A DNA stretch of 64,000 nt from Streptomyces pyxinae (lineage in GTDB: Bacteria > Actinomycetota > Actinomycetes > Streptomycetales > Streptomycetaceae). Position 1 is the first letter of the stretch; each line of letters begins with the position of its first letter. The notes under the pieces were generated by a model. The model was not told the origin of the DNA, did not search any database, and saw only the letters and a list, made by a program, of their open reading frames with translations. The translations under genes and the position numbers were made by a program. Location: assembly GCF_024756275.1 (NCBI RefSeq), contig NZ_JANUGQ010000030.1:18542-82541 (forward strand), given 5' to 3'. Positions 16,407-25,633 of the stretch are shown here, piece after piece.

Positions 16407-17639
16407 ATGTCCGAGCAGAGCCCGCTCGACCTGGCCGAGGGGCACCCCTTCGGCCCGCACAACCTCCCGTACGGCGTCTTCTCCACCGCCGACGAGCCCG
16501 GACGCCGCCGGGTCGGCGTCCGCGTCGGTGACCATGTGCTCGACGCGGGCGCGGCGGCCCACGCCCTGGGCTCGCCGTACGCGGCGCTGCTGAGCCTGCC
16601 CAGCCTCAACGCCCTCCTCGCGGCGGGCCGCACCACCTGGCGTGATGTGCGCCGGGCGATCACCTCCTGGGTGACCGTCCCCGCCCACCGGCCCGACATA
16701 GAGCCGCTGTTCCACCCGCTGAGCGCGGTCACCCTGCATCTGCCGTACGACGTCGCGGACTACGTGGACTTCTACGCCTCCGAGCACCACGCCACCAACG
16801 TGGGCCGGATCTTCCGCCCGGACGGCGAGCCGCTCACCCCCAACTGGAAGCATCTGCCCATCGGTTACCACGGCCGCTCCGGCACCGTCGTGGTCTCCGG
16901 TACGGACATCACGCGCCCGTCCGGCCAGCGCAAGGCCCCGGCCGACCCGGCGCCGGTCTTCGGGCCCTCGGTGAAGCTGGACATCGAGGCGGAGGTCGGC
17001 TTCGTCGTCGGCACCCCCTCGCGGCTGGGCCACCCGGTCGGGATTGCCGGCTTCCGCGACCATGTCTTCGGGCTCTCGCTGCTCAACGACTGGTCGGCGC
17101 GGGACATCCAGGCGTGGGAGTACGTGCCGCTGGGCCCGTTCCTCGGCAAGTCGTTCGCGACCTCGGTGTCGGCCTGGGTGACCCCGCTGGAGGCGCTGGA
17201 CCAGGCCCGGGTCGCCCCGCCCGCCCGGGACTTCCCGCTCCTGCCGTACCTGGACGACGGCGCGGCCGACGAGCCGGGCGGCTTCGACCTGCGGATCACC
17301 GTGCGGATCAACGGCGAGGTGGTCGCGGAGCCGCCGTTCTCCTCCATGTACTGGACGGCCGCCCAGCAGCTCGCGCACATGACGGTCAACGGCGCCTCGC
17401 TGCGCACCGGTGACCTGTACGGCTCCGGCACGGTGAGCGGACCCGAGGCCCACCAGCGCGGCTCGCTCCTCGAACTGACCTGGAACGGCCAGGAGCCGGT
17501 CGGGGCCGGCGGCGGGAAGCGCACCTTCCTGGAGGACGGCGACGAGGTCACCCTGACCGCCTGGGCACCCGGCCCGGACGGCCTCAGGGTCGGCCTGGGC
17601 GAGGTCACCGGCCGCATCCTCCCGGCGGACGCCCGCTAG
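16407..17639 (+). CDS. Fumarylacetoacetase
   Basis: Last step of tyrosine/homogentisate degradation, cleaving fumarylacetoacetate to fumarate and acetoacetate. The N-terminal SH3-like domain (GHPFGPHNLPYGVFST) is followed by the catalytic domain with the metal Asp in DYVDFYASEHHA, Glu residues in LDIEAEVGFVVG, and Asp in LLNDWSARDIQAWEYVPLGP. The YHGRSG motif that binds the substrate is present. Length (410 aa) matches the bacterial family. ATG at 16407. The upstream homogentisate genes are not in the window. Confidence 0.95.
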   Translation: MSEQSPLDLAEGHPFGPHNLPYGVFSTADEPGRRRVGVRVGDHVLDAGAAAHALGSPYAALLSLPSLNALLAAGRTTWRDVRRAITSWVTVPAHRPDIEPLFHPLSAVTLHLPYDVADYVDFYASEHHATNVGRIFRPDGEPLTPNWKHLPIGYHGRSGTVVVSGTDITRPSGQRKAPADPAPVFGPSVKLDIEAEVGFVVGTPSRLGHPVGIAGFRDHVFGLSLLNDWSARDIQAWEYVPLGPFLGKSFATSVSAWVTPLEALDQARVAPPARDFPLLPYLDDGAADEPGGFDLRITVRINGEVVAEPPFSSMYWTAAQQLAHMTVNGASLRTGDLYGSGTVSGPEAHQRGSLLELTWNGQEPVGAGGGKRTFLEDGDEVTLTAWAPGPDGLRVGLGEVTGRILPADAR

Positions 17640-17684
17640 CCGCCCGGCCCGACGCCCCGGCCCGGCCGGCCGGCCGGGAAGACG

Positions 17685-17719
17685 GGTGCCCGGACCGGGC
17701 GCGTACCGGTCCGGGCACC
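17685..17719. terminator. Terminator hairpin between convergent genes
   Basis: A perfect 14-bp stem (ggtgcccggaccgg / ccggtccgggcacc) with a 7-nt loop, between the converging fumarylacetoacetase and dioxygenase genes. Likely bidirectional. Confidence 0.8.
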
Positions 17720-17783
17720 GAGCCCCGCGCGGCGGGCTCAGCCGCGCGTCACCATGGCCGTACGGCGGTCAGGCGCCGGCCGG

Positions 17784-18656
17784 TCACGCCGCCCGCCAGA
17801 GCGTCGGCGTCCTCGGCGGCTCCCAGCCGGTGATCGCGGTGTGGGTGATCAGGCAGACATAGGCACGGCCCGCGTAGGTGACCCGGGCCCCGGCCTGGTA
17901 GCGGGTGCCGGCCTTCCAGGTGGTGGTGGGCGGGTCGGTGGGGCCCGGTCCGCCCCGGACGTCCAGCACGAAGTCGAACGCCGCCTCCTTGGCGCTGCCC
18001 ACGTCCCGGATCGTCATCAGCAGCCGGGCGTCGAAGATCGGGTCGGTGTTGTTGCGCGGCTCGCCCGGGAAGTACAACTGGCTGGTCAGGATCGGCTGGT
18101 TGGGCGCCTGTGCCTTGACGTGGATGTGCCGGGTGCGGCCCGGGTAGAGCCCCGGCACGATGGTGGTGAGGGTGTACGCGCCGTTGGCGTCGGTGAACTG
18201 GTGGCCCCGGAAGCGGAATCCGGTGTTGTCGTAGGCGCCGTTGTTGTCGGCCTGCCAGAAGTCCAGCAGCACATGGGCGAGCGGCCGGCAGTCGAGCCCG
18301 AAGACATAGCCGGTCACGGTGAGCCGGGTACCGACCGTGTTCGGCTCCAGCAGCGAGGCGCGCTCCGGCGAGTTGGGCTTGAAGTACGGCCCCTCGGTCT
18401 GCGGCGGCGTCGGCTCGTCGCCGTCGTCGCAGGAGGGGGTGGGCTCCAGCGTCCCGCCGGTCGCGGTGACCGCGCGGGCCAGCGCCGGTACGCCCATCAG
18501 CGCGGCGGGCGCGGCCAGTCCCGCCGCCACGGCCGCGCGCAGCACGGACTTGCGGCTGGGGTGCCGGGCCGGGGGCGGCTCCGGGGTGGTGGGGGAGTCG
18601 TACGGGTGGTCCGAGGTGCCCGGGGTGCTGGGGGTGTCGGGGATGTCACCGGCCAT
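17784..18656 (-). CDS. Secreted intradiol dioxygenase fused to a CBM5/12 module
   Basis: Non-haem Fe(III) dioxygenase that cleaves catechol-type rings, exported by Tat (SRKSVLRAAVAAGLAAPAAL). Iron ligands are visible: Tyr in NNGAYDNTGFRFRG, then Tyr, His, His in GLYPGRTRHIHVK. The last about 45 residues (TTTWKAGTRYQAGARVTYAG) are a carbohydrate-binding module of the 5/12 type. The same fusion is known in SACTE_2871 of Streptomyces sp. SirexAA-E, where it binds lignin-derived material. It lies 39 nt after the AraC gene and is probably co-transcribed with it. Confidence 0.92.
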   Translation of the reverse strand: MAGDIPDTPSTPGTSDHPYDSPTTPEPPPARHPSRKSVLRAAVAAGLAAPAALMGVPALARAVTATGGTLEPTPSCDDGDEPTPPQTEGPYFKPNSPERASLLEPNTVGTRLTVTGYVFGLDCRPLAHVLLDFWQADNNGAYDNTGFRFRGHQFTDANGAYTLTTIVPGLYPGRTRHIHVKAQAPNQPILTSQLYFPGEPRNNTDPIFDARLLMTIRDVGSAKEAAFDFVLDVRGGPGPTDPPTTTWKAGTRYQAGARVTYAGRAYVCLITHTAITGWEPPRTPTLWRAA

Positions 18657-18695
18657 GCCTGCTCCTCGTGAGATGCGTCGGGGTCGGCAACGAAC

Positions 18696-19649
18696 CTACG
18701 GTCGGCGCCAGTTGGCGGCGATGGACGGGATCCGGTGGTCGTGGTGGATTTCTCCGCCGCGCCGGAAGTCGCCGGGACTCACCCCGGTCTCGCGCCGGAA
18801 GAAGCGGCAGAAGTACGCCGGATCGGCCAGACCGACCCGTACCGCCACCTGTCGTACGGTGAGGTCGGTACGGGCCAGCAGCCGCTTGGCCTCGGCGGTG
18901 CGGGCCTCCCGGATCAGCCGGCCCGGGGTGCGGCCGGTGGCCGTCTTGACCGCCTCGGTGAGATGGCCGGGGCTCACCCCGATCCGCTCGGCGCAGGCCG
19001 CCACCGACCAGAGCGCCGGATCGGCGTCCGCGATCAGCCGGGCGAACTCCACCGCCACCACGTCGGCCCGGGTGCGGACAGGGGCCGGCAGCGGGGACCC
19101 GGAGAGCCGCGCGGCCCGGGCGGCCCGGACGACCAGCACATGGAGCAGCGACCGCAGCACGGTGTCGAAGCCGTCGGCGCCCCGCCGGTACTCCTCGTGG
19201 AGGTCGTCCATGAGCCGGGTGGTGGAGCTCTGGGCGACCGGGTCCAGGCTCAGCCAGGGCCGCCCGCCGAGCCGCCGCAGCAGCTCCCGGTCCTCCGGGT
19301 GGTCCACCAGGAAGTGGTCGGTGAAGAGCAGCAGGCTCCCCTCAAGGTCCCGGGCGTCCTCCCAGTGGTGCACCTGCCCCGGGACGATGACACAGAGGTG
19401 CGGCGGGCGCAGCGGCCAGCGGGCCAGATCCACCACATGGCTGCCGGTGCCGCCGGTGACATGGACGATCTCGTAGAAGGTGTGCCGGTGCGGGAAGTCG
19501 GCACGCGCCTCCGGCCCGAAGGTGTCGAAGGTGCCGACCGCCAGCGGCAGCAGATTGGGTGTCGGCACGTGCAGCCGGTGCATGGGCGGCGCTTCGGCCA
19601 CCTCCGCGCGCGCCGGCCGGGTCAGTACCGTGGCTCCTCGCACCGCCAT
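18696..19649 (-). CDS. AraC-family regulator with cupin sensor
   Basis: A 317-aa protein. The N-terminal cupin domain (FPHRHTFYEIVHVTGGTGSH, then PGQVHHW) probably binds a small ligand. The C-terminal double helix-turn-helix contains CAERIGVSPGHLTEAVKTAT and the AraC signature VGLADPAYFCRFFRRETGVS. ATG 19649 has agaagga upstream; a second ATG about 20 codons in is possible. It precedes the secreted dioxygenase in the same direction, so it may be its activator responding to an aromatic compound (inferred). Confidence 0.85.
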   Translation of the reverse strand: MAVRGATVLTRPARAEVAEAPPMHRLHVPTPNLLPLAVGTFDTFGPEARADFPHRHTFYEIVHVTGGTGSHVVDLARWPLRPPHLCVIVPGQVHHWEDARDLEGSLLLFTDHFLVDHPEDRELLRRLGGRPWLSLDPVAQSSTTRLMDDLHEEYRRGADGFDTVLRSLLHVLVVRAARAARLSGSPLPAPVRTRADVVAVEFARLIADADPALWSVAACAERIGVSPGHLTEAVKTATGRTPGRLIREARTAEAKRLLARTDLTVRQVAVRVGLADPAYFCRFFRRETGVSPGDFRRGGEIHHDHRIPSIAANWRRP

Positions 19650-19972
19650 TGCCGCCACATCCTTCTCAAGGTCCAGACCATGAGCGGAGTTCCACCATGG
19701 CATCCGGGCGGCCCGCTTGACCGCGCCTTGACCCCACACGGCGAAAACCGGCCCCTCCCCCGGCGCCCGGACCCGTCCTGGACAACGGCGAACCTGCGGC
19801 CCTCCGCAGTGCCCCCGGCGCCCGGGCCCGCACACGCGAAAGGCGTCCGGCCCGGCACCTCCCGCCTGCGAGCACGGGAAGTACCGGCCGGACGCCTCCG
19901 CTCGGCGGACGGACAGGCGACAGGCGGCGGGCCCGGAGGCCCGCCGCCTCACCGCCTCACCCCCTCACCCCC
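19650..19972. other. Intergenic region between nuoN end and AraC gene
   Basis: No gene seen. It holds the nuo terminator (19922-19949), a short array of ctcaccc/ctcaccg repeats at about 19949-19980, and a long inverted repeat aggcgtccggcc / ggccggacgcct around 19838-19893. The AraC promoter should lie near 19670-19760. Confidence 0.5.
19922..19949 (-). terminator. nuo operon terminator
   Basis: A perfect 12-bp stem (aggcggcgggcc / ggcccgccgcct) with the loop cgga, 23 nt beyond the nuoN stop codon. Confidence 0.75.
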
Positions 19973-21742
19973 TCACCGCACGAACACCCCCGCCTGCCCC
20001 GCCAGATCGAGGAAGTACTGCGGCGCCAGCCCCAGCACCAGGGTCACCGCCACCCCCACCCCGATCGTGGTCATGGTGAGCGGCGAGGGCACCGCCACGG
20101 TCGGGCCGTCGGCCTGCGGCTCGCTGAAGAACATCAGCACGATGACCCGGATGTAGAAGAAGGCGGCGATCGCGGAGGAGATCACACCGACCACCACCAG
20201 CACCCCGGCGCCACCCTCCGCCGCCGCCTTGAAGACCGCGAACTTCCCGGTGAAGCCCGAGGTCAGCGGGATGCCCGCGAAGGCCAGCAGAAAGACCCCG
20301 AAGACCGCCGCCACCAGCGGCGAACGGCGGCCCAGACCGGCCCACTTGGCGAGATGGGTCGCCTCGCCGCCCGCGTCCCGGACCAGGGTGACCACGGCGA
20401 AGGCGCCGATGGTCACGAAGGAGTAGGCCGCCAGATAGAAGAGGACCGAGGAGACCCCGGACGGGGTGGCCGCCACCACACCGGCCAGGATGAAGCCGGC
20501 GTGGGCGATCGAGGAGTAGGCCAGCAGCCGCTTGATGTCGGTCTGGGTGATGGCCACGACCGCGCCCGCCAGCATGGTCACGATGGCCACGCCCCACATC
20601 ACCGGCCGCCAGTCCCAGCGCAGCCCCGGCAGCACCACGTACAGCAGCCGCAGCAGCGCGCCGAAGGCGGCCACCTTGGTCGCGGCGGCCATGAAGCCGG
20701 TGACCGGGGTCGGCGCGCCCTGGTAGACGTCCGGGGTCCACATGTGGAACGGCACCGCGCCCACCTTGAAGAGCAGCCCCATCAGCACCAGCGCGAAGCC
20801 GATGAGCAGCAGGGCGTCATTGCCCATGGTGGAGGCGAGCGCCGGATCGACCGGGGCGGCCGAGCCGTCCACCACGTCCGCGATCCGGCCGTACGAGACG
20901 GAGCCCGCGTAGCCGTAGAGCAGGGCGATCCCGAAGAGCAGGAAGGCCGAGGAGAAGGCGCCCAGCAGGAAGTACTTGACCGCCGCCTCCTGGGACATCA
21001 GCCGCTTCCGCCGGGCCACCGCGCAGAGCAGATAGAGGGGCAGCGAGAAGACCTCCAGCGCGATGAAGAGCGTCAGCAGGTCATTGGCGGCCGGGAAGAC
21101 CAGCATCCCGGCGACCGCGAAGAGGGCCAGCGGGAAGACCTCGGTGGTGGTGAATCCGGCCCGGACCGCGGCCTTCTCCTGCTCGCTGCCGGGCACGGCC
21201 GCCGCCTCGGCGGCGAAGGAGTCCACCCGGTGGCCGTGGTCGGCCGGGTCGAGCCGGCGCTCGGCGAAGGTGAACACCGCCACCAGCGAGGCGAGCAGAA
21301 TCGTCCCCTGGAGGAAGAGCGCCGGACCGTCCACGGCGACGGCCCCCATGGCGGCGATCCCCGCCCGGGTGGTGGCGTGCCCCCCGGCGGCCAGCCCGAC
21401 CACCGCCGCGAAGGCGGCGGCGAGCGCGACCACGGTGAGGAAGAGCTGCGCGTAGTGGCGGAACCGGCGCGGCACGAACGCCTCCAGCAGGACGGCGATC
21501 ACCGCCGCGCCCAGCACGATCAGCACCGGCGCCAGCTGGGCGTACTCGATCTTCGGCGTGGGGATCCGCTCGACCGGCCGGGCGGCGGCCAGCGTCATCC
21601 TCGCCACCGCGTGCGCCGCCTCGTGCGCCGCGCCGGACGCCGCCCCGTGCGCCGCGGCATCCGCCGTGCCGCCCGGCGCCGACTCCGTCCACAGGCTGTG
21701 GACACCTGGAGCGCTCAGGGCGCTCCCACTCCATGCGCTCAC
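19973..21742 (-). CDS. nuoN: NADH-quinone oxidoreductase subunit N
   Basis: Antiporter-like proton-pumping membrane subunit of complex I. About 13-14 hydrophobic segments are visible, with the Proton_antipo_M core carrying the conserved charged TM residues (ALEVFSLPLYLLCA; VGAVPFHMWTPDVYQGAPTP). At 589 aa it is longer than typical because of an Ala/His-rich N-terminal stretch (about residues 24-48). The GTG overlaps the nuoM stop (GTGA), supporting this start. It is the last gene of the operon. Confidence 0.95.
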   Translation of the reverse strand: MSAWSGSALSAPGVHSLWTESAPGGTADAAAHGAASGAAHEAAHAVARMTLAAARPVERIPTPKIEYAQLAPVLIVLGAAVIAVLLEAFVPRRFRHYAQLFLTVVALAAAFAAVVGLAAGGHATTRAGIAAMGAVAVDGPALFLQGTILLASLVAVFTFAERRLDPADHGHRVDSFAAEAAAVPGSEQEKAAVRAGFTTTEVFPLALFAVAGMLVFPAANDLLTLFIALEVFSLPLYLLCAVARRKRLMSQEAAVKYFLLGAFSSAFLLFGIALLYGYAGSVSYGRIADVVDGSAAPVDPALASTMGNDALLLIGFALVLMGLLFKVGAVPFHMWTPDVYQGAPTPVTGFMAAATKVAAFGALLRLLYVVLPGLRWDWRPVMWGVAIVTMLAGAVVAITQTDIKRLLAYSSIAHAGFILAGVVAATPSGVSSVLFYLAAYSFVTIGAFAVVTLVRDAGGEATHLAKWAGLGRRSPLVAAVFGVFLLAFAGIPLTSGFTGKFAVFKAAAEGGAGVLVVVGVISSAIAAFFYIRVIVLMFFSEPQADGPTVAVPSPLTMTTIGVGVAVTLVLGLAPQYFLDLAGQAGVFVR

Positions 21743-23313
21743 TTGGCCGCCTCCACCTCGGGCCGGGGGTCCTGCTGCTTGACGTCGGACATGGTGTGCC
21801 GGACGGCCGGGTCGACGATCTCGGTCAGCGGCTTGGGAAAGACGCCGAGGAAGAACAGCAGCGCGATCAGCGGCGCGACCACCAGCAGCTCACGCGGCCG
21901 GAGGTCCTTCACCGCCCGGACGTCCTCCTTCACCGGGCCGGTCATGGTCCGCTGGTAGAGCACCAGCGTGTAGAGCGCGGCGAGCACGATGCCGGTGGTG
22001 GCGACGATCCCGGCCGCCGGATAGCGGGCGAAGGTGCCCACCAGCACCAGGAACTCGCTGACGAACGGGGCGAGTCCGGGGAGCGAGAGGGTGGCCAGGG
22101 AGCCGATCAGGAAGGTGCCGGCGAGCACCGGCGCCACCTTCTGCACCCCGCCGTAGTCCGCGATCAGCCGGGAACCGCGCCGGGAGATCAGGAAACCGGC
22201 CACCAGCATCAGCACGGCCGTCGAGATCCCGTGGTTGACCATGTAGAGCGTGGCCCCGCTCTGGCCCTGGCTGGTCATCGCGAAGATGCCCAGCACGATG
22301 AAGCCGAAGTGCGAGATCGAGGCGTACGCCACCAGCCGCTTGATGTCCCGCTGGCCGACCGCGAGCAGCGCCCCGTAGACGATGCTGACCAGGGCCAGCA
22401 CCACGATCACCGGGGTGGCCCACCGGGACGCCTCCGGGAAGAGCTGGAGGCAGAACCGCAGCATGGCGAAGGTGCCGACCTTGTCCACCACGGCGGTGAT
22501 CAGCACCGCGACCGGGGCGGTGGCCTCGCCCATGGCGTTGGGCAGCCAGGTGTGCAGCGGCCAGAGCGGCGCCTTCACCGCGAAGGCGAAGAAGAAGCCG
22601 AGGAACAGCAGCCGTTCGGTGCTGGTCGCCATGGTCAGGTCACCGCTCGCCCGGGCTTCCACGATCCCGGGGAGCGAGAAGTTCCCCGCCACCGCGTAGA
22701 GCCCGACGACGGCGGCCAGCATGATCAGCCCGCCGATCAGGTTGTAGAGGAGGAACTTCACCGCCGCGTACGACCGCTGGGCGGCGGCGTGCTCGTCGCT
22801 CCCGGCGTGCGCCCGGTCCCCGAAGCCGCCGATGAGGAAGTACATCGGGATGAGCATGGCCTCGAAGAGCAGATAGAAGAGGAAGACGTCGGTGGCCTCG
22901 AAGGAGAGGATCACCATCGCCTCGACCATCAGGATCAGCGCGAAGAACCCCTGGGTCGGCCGCCACCGCCTGGTCGCGGTCGCCGCGGGTTCGTCGGCGT
23001 CGTTCCACCCCGCCGCCACGATGAACGGGATCAGCAGCGCGGTGAGCGCGATCAGCGCCACCCCGATGCCGTCCACGCCCAGTTCGTAGCGGACGCCGAA
23101 GTCCGCGATCCAGGCGTGCGACTCGGTGAGCTGGTAGCGGGCGCCGCCGGGCTCGAAGCGGACGGTCACCACGGCGGCGAGCACCAGGGTGCCGAGCGAG
23201 ACCAGCAGCGCCAGCCACTTGGCGGCGGTGCGCCGGCCGGCCGGGACGGCGGCGGTGAGCACCGCGCCGGCGGCGGGCAGGACCGCGGTGGCGGTCAGCA
23301 GCGGAAAGGACAT
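21739..23313 (-). CDS. nuoM: NADH-quinone oxidoreductase subunit M
   Basis: Antiporter-like proton-pumping subunit of complex I, 524 aa. Signature segments include the conserved TM5 Glu region (ILSFEATDVFLFYLLFEAML), KAPLWPLHTWLPNAMGEATA, and GHFG-type loop ISHFGFIVLGIF. About 14 membrane helices. It starts 4 nt after the nuoL stop and overlaps nuoN by 4 nt. Confidence 0.96.
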   Translation of the reverse strand: MSFPLLTATAVLPAAGAVLTAAVPAGRRTAAKWLALLVSLGTLVLAAVVTVRFEPGGARYQLTESHAWIADFGVRYELGVDGIGVALIALTALLIPFIVAAGWNDADEPAATATRRWRPTQGFFALILMVEAMVILSFEATDVFLFYLLFEAMLIPMYFLIGGFGDRAHAGSDEHAAAQRSYAAVKFLLYNLIGGLIMLAAVVGLYAVAGNFSLPGIVEARASGDLTMATSTERLLFLGFFFAFAVKAPLWPLHTWLPNAMGEATAPVAVLITAVVDKVGTFAMLRFCLQLFPEASRWATPVIVVLALVSIVYGALLAVGQRDIKRLVAYASISHFGFIVLGIFAMTSQGQSGATLYMVNHGISTAVLMLVAGFLISRRGSRLIADYGGVQKVAPVLAGTFLIGSLATLSLPGLAPFVSEFLVLVGTFARYPAAGIVATTGIVLAALYTLVLYQRTMTGPVKEDVRAVKDLRPRELLVVAPLIALLFFLGVFPKPLTEIVDPAVRHTMSDVKQQDPRPEVEAAK

Positions 23314-23317
23314 CCCG

Positions 23318-25321
23318 TCACACCGCCCTCATCAGCAGGGTCGCGGCGATCAGCACCGCCGTACCTCCGAACATCGAGACCGCGTAGGAGCGGGCGTAGC
23401 CGTTCTGGAGCTTGCGCAGCCGGCCGGAGAGTCCGCCGACCGAGGCGGCGGTGCCGTTGACCACGCCGTCGACCAGGGTGTGGTCCACATAGACCAGCGA
23501 GCGGGTGAGGTGCTCGCCACCCCGGACCAGCACCACATGGTTGAAGTCGTCCTGGAGCAGATCGCGGCGGGCGGCCCGGGTGAGCAGCGAGCCGCGCGGG
23601 GCGGTGACCGGTACCGGCCGGCGGCCGTACTGCGCGTACGCCAGCCCGGCTCCCGCCAGCAGCACCACCAGGGTGGCGGTGGTGATCACGGCGGCGGACA
23701 CCGGTGGATGGCCGTGCTCGAACCGGGTCACCGGCTCCAGCCAGTGGACGAAGGCGCTGTTGATCGAGAAGAGCCCGCCCGCGAAGACCGAGCCGAAGGC
23801 CAGCACGATCATCGGCACGGTCATCGACCTCGGGGACTCGTGCGGGTCCGGCAGCTCGCCGGCCGGGTGGCCCGCCGGGCCCTCCGCCGCCGGACTTCCC
23901 ACCGGTCCGGCTGCCAGGTGCCTCCCGTCGTCTGCGGCGGCCGGTTCCACGTCGGGGGCCCGGTGCGGGTCCGGCGCCGGCTGCCAGCGCTTCTCGCCGA
24001 AGAAGGTCATGATCATCACCCGGGTCATGTAGTACGCGGTGATGCCCGCGCCCAGCAGGGTGACCGCGCCCAGGATCCAGCCCTCGGTGCCGCCCTTGGC
24101 GAAGGCCGCCTCGATGATCTTGTCCTTGGACCAGAAGCCGGAGAGCCCCGGGAAGCCGATGATCGCCAGATAGCCGAGCCCGAAGGTGACGAAGGTGACC
24201 GGCATGTACGCGCGCAGGCCGCCGTACTTGCGCATGTCGACCTCGTCGTTCATCCCGTGCATCACCGAGCCGGCGCCGAGGAAGAGCCCGGCCTTGAAGA
24301 AGCCGTGAGTGACCAGGTGCATGATGGCGAAGGCGTACCCGATCGGGCCGAGCCCGGCGGCCAGCACCATGTAGCCGATCTGCGACATGGTCGAACCGGC
24401 CAGCGCCTTCTTGATGTCGTCCTTGGCGCAACCGACGATCGCACCGAAGAGCAGCGTCACCGCGCCGACCGTCACCACCGCCGTCTGCGCGGTGGGCGCC
24501 GCGTCGAAGATCGCCCCGGACCGGGTGATCAGATAGACGCCCGCGGTGACCATGGTGGCCGCGTGGATCAGCGCGGAGACCGGGGTCGGGCCCTCCATCG
24601 CGTCCCCCAGCCAGGACTGGAGCGGCACCTGTGCCGACTTGCCGCAGGCGGCGAGGAGCAGCATCAGCCCGATGGCGGTGAGCGTCCCCTCGGACGCCTT
24701 GTCCGCCGTCGCCAGCACCGGTCCGAAGGCGAAGGTCCCGAAGGTGGTGAACATCAGCATGATGGCGATCGACAGGCCGATGTCCCCGACCCGGTTGACC
24801 AGGAACGCCTTCTTCGCCGCCGTCGCCGCGCTCGGCTTGTGCTGCCAGAAGCCGATCAGCAGATACGAGGCGAGGCCGACGCCCTCCCAGCCGAAGTACA
24901 GCAGCAGGTAGTTGTCGGCCAGCACCAGCAGCAGCATCGCCGCCAGGAACAGATTGAGGTAGCCGAAGAAGCGGCGCCGGCGCTCGTCGTGCTCCATGTA
25001 GCCGATCGAGTAGACATGGATGAGCGTGCCGACGCCGGTGATCAGCAGGACGAAGGTCATCGACAACTGGTCGAGCTGGAAGGCGAGATCGGCCCGGAAG
25101 CTCTCCACCGGCACCCAGGTGTACAGGGTCTGGTGCAGCGCCCGGTCCTCGGCGCCCCGGCCCAGCATGCCGAAGAAGAGCACCGCGGCGACGACGAACG
25201 AGGCCGCCGCGAGCAGGGTGCCGAGCCAGTGGCCGGCCGCGTCGAGCCGGCGGCCGCCGCAGAGCAGCACCGCCGCTCCCAGCAGGGGCGCCGCGACGAG
25301 CAGCGCGATCAGGTTCTCCAC
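23318..25321 (-). CDS. nuoL: NADH-quinone oxidoreductase subunit L
   Basis: Largest proton-pumping membrane subunit, 667 aa, whose C-terminal lateral helix spans the membrane arm. Recognised from VGTLIHVYSIGYMEHDERRR, the TM core FGWEGVGLASYLLIGFWQHK, and PLQSWLGDAMEGPTPVSALI. A Pro/Ala/Gly-rich cytoplasmic insertion (about residues 440-490) precedes the terminal helices. It starts 12 nt after nuoK. Confidence 0.96.
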   Translation of the reverse strand: MENLIALLVAAPLLGAAVLLCGGRRLDAAGHWLGTLLAAASFVVAAVLFFGMLGRGAEDRALHQTLYTWVPVESFRADLAFQLDQLSMTFVLLITGVGTLIHVYSIGYMEHDERRRRFFGYLNLFLAAMLLLVLADNYLLLYFGWEGVGLASYLLIGFWQHKPSAATAAKKAFLVNRVGDIGLSIAIMLMFTTFGTFAFGPVLATADKASEGTLTAIGLMLLLAACGKSAQVPLQSWLGDAMEGPTPVSALIHAATMVTAGVYLITRSGAIFDAAPTAQTAVVTVGAVTLLFGAIVGCAKDDIKKALAGSTMSQIGYMVLAAGLGPIGYAFAIMHLVTHGFFKAGLFLGAGSVMHGMNDEVDMRKYGGLRAYMPVTFVTFGLGYLAIIGFPGLSGFWSKDKIIEAAFAKGGTEGWILGAVTLLGAGITAYYMTRVMIMTFFGEKRWQPAPDPHRAPDVEPAAADDGRHLAAGPVGSPAAEGPAGHPAGELPDPHESPRSMTVPMIVLAFGSVFAGGLFSINSAFVHWLEPVTRFEHGHPPVSAAVITTATLVVLLAGAGLAYAQYGRRPVPVTAPRGSLLTRAARRDLLQDDFNHVVLVRGGEHLTRSLVYVDHTLVDGVVNGTAASVGGLSGRLRKLQNGYARSYAVSMFGGTAVLIAATLLMRAV

Positions 25322-25333
25322 GGATTCAGCCCC

Positions 25334-25633
25334 TCACAGCTTCATCAGGCTGGCGTCGTCGACCGAGGCCGAGTGGCGGGAACGGAACAGCGACACGATG
25401 ATCGCCAGCCCGACCACGACCTCCGCTGCGGCGACGACCATCGTGAAGAACGCGATGATCTGGCCGTCGAGGTTGCCGTGCAGCCGGGAGAAGGCGACGA
25501 ACGCGAGGTTGCAGGCGTTGAGCATCAGCTCCACGCACATGAAGACCACGATCGCGTTCCGCCGGATCAGCACCCCGGCCGCGCCGATGGTGAACAACAG
25601 GGCGGCGAGATAGAGGTAGTTGACGGGATTCAC
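25334..25633 (-). CDS. nuoK: NADH-quinone oxidoreductase subunit K
   Basis: Small three-helix membrane subunit (99 aa) with two conserved membrane Glu residues of the proton path (IVVFMCVELMLNACNLAF and TMVVAAAEVVVGLAII). Overlaps nuoJ by 4 nt (ATGA). Confidence 0.96.
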   Translation of the reverse strand: MNPVNYLYLAALLFTIGAAGVLIRRNAIVVFMCVELMLNACNLAFVAFSRLHGNLDGQIIAFFTMVVAAAEVVVGLAIIVSLFRSRHSASVDDASLMKL

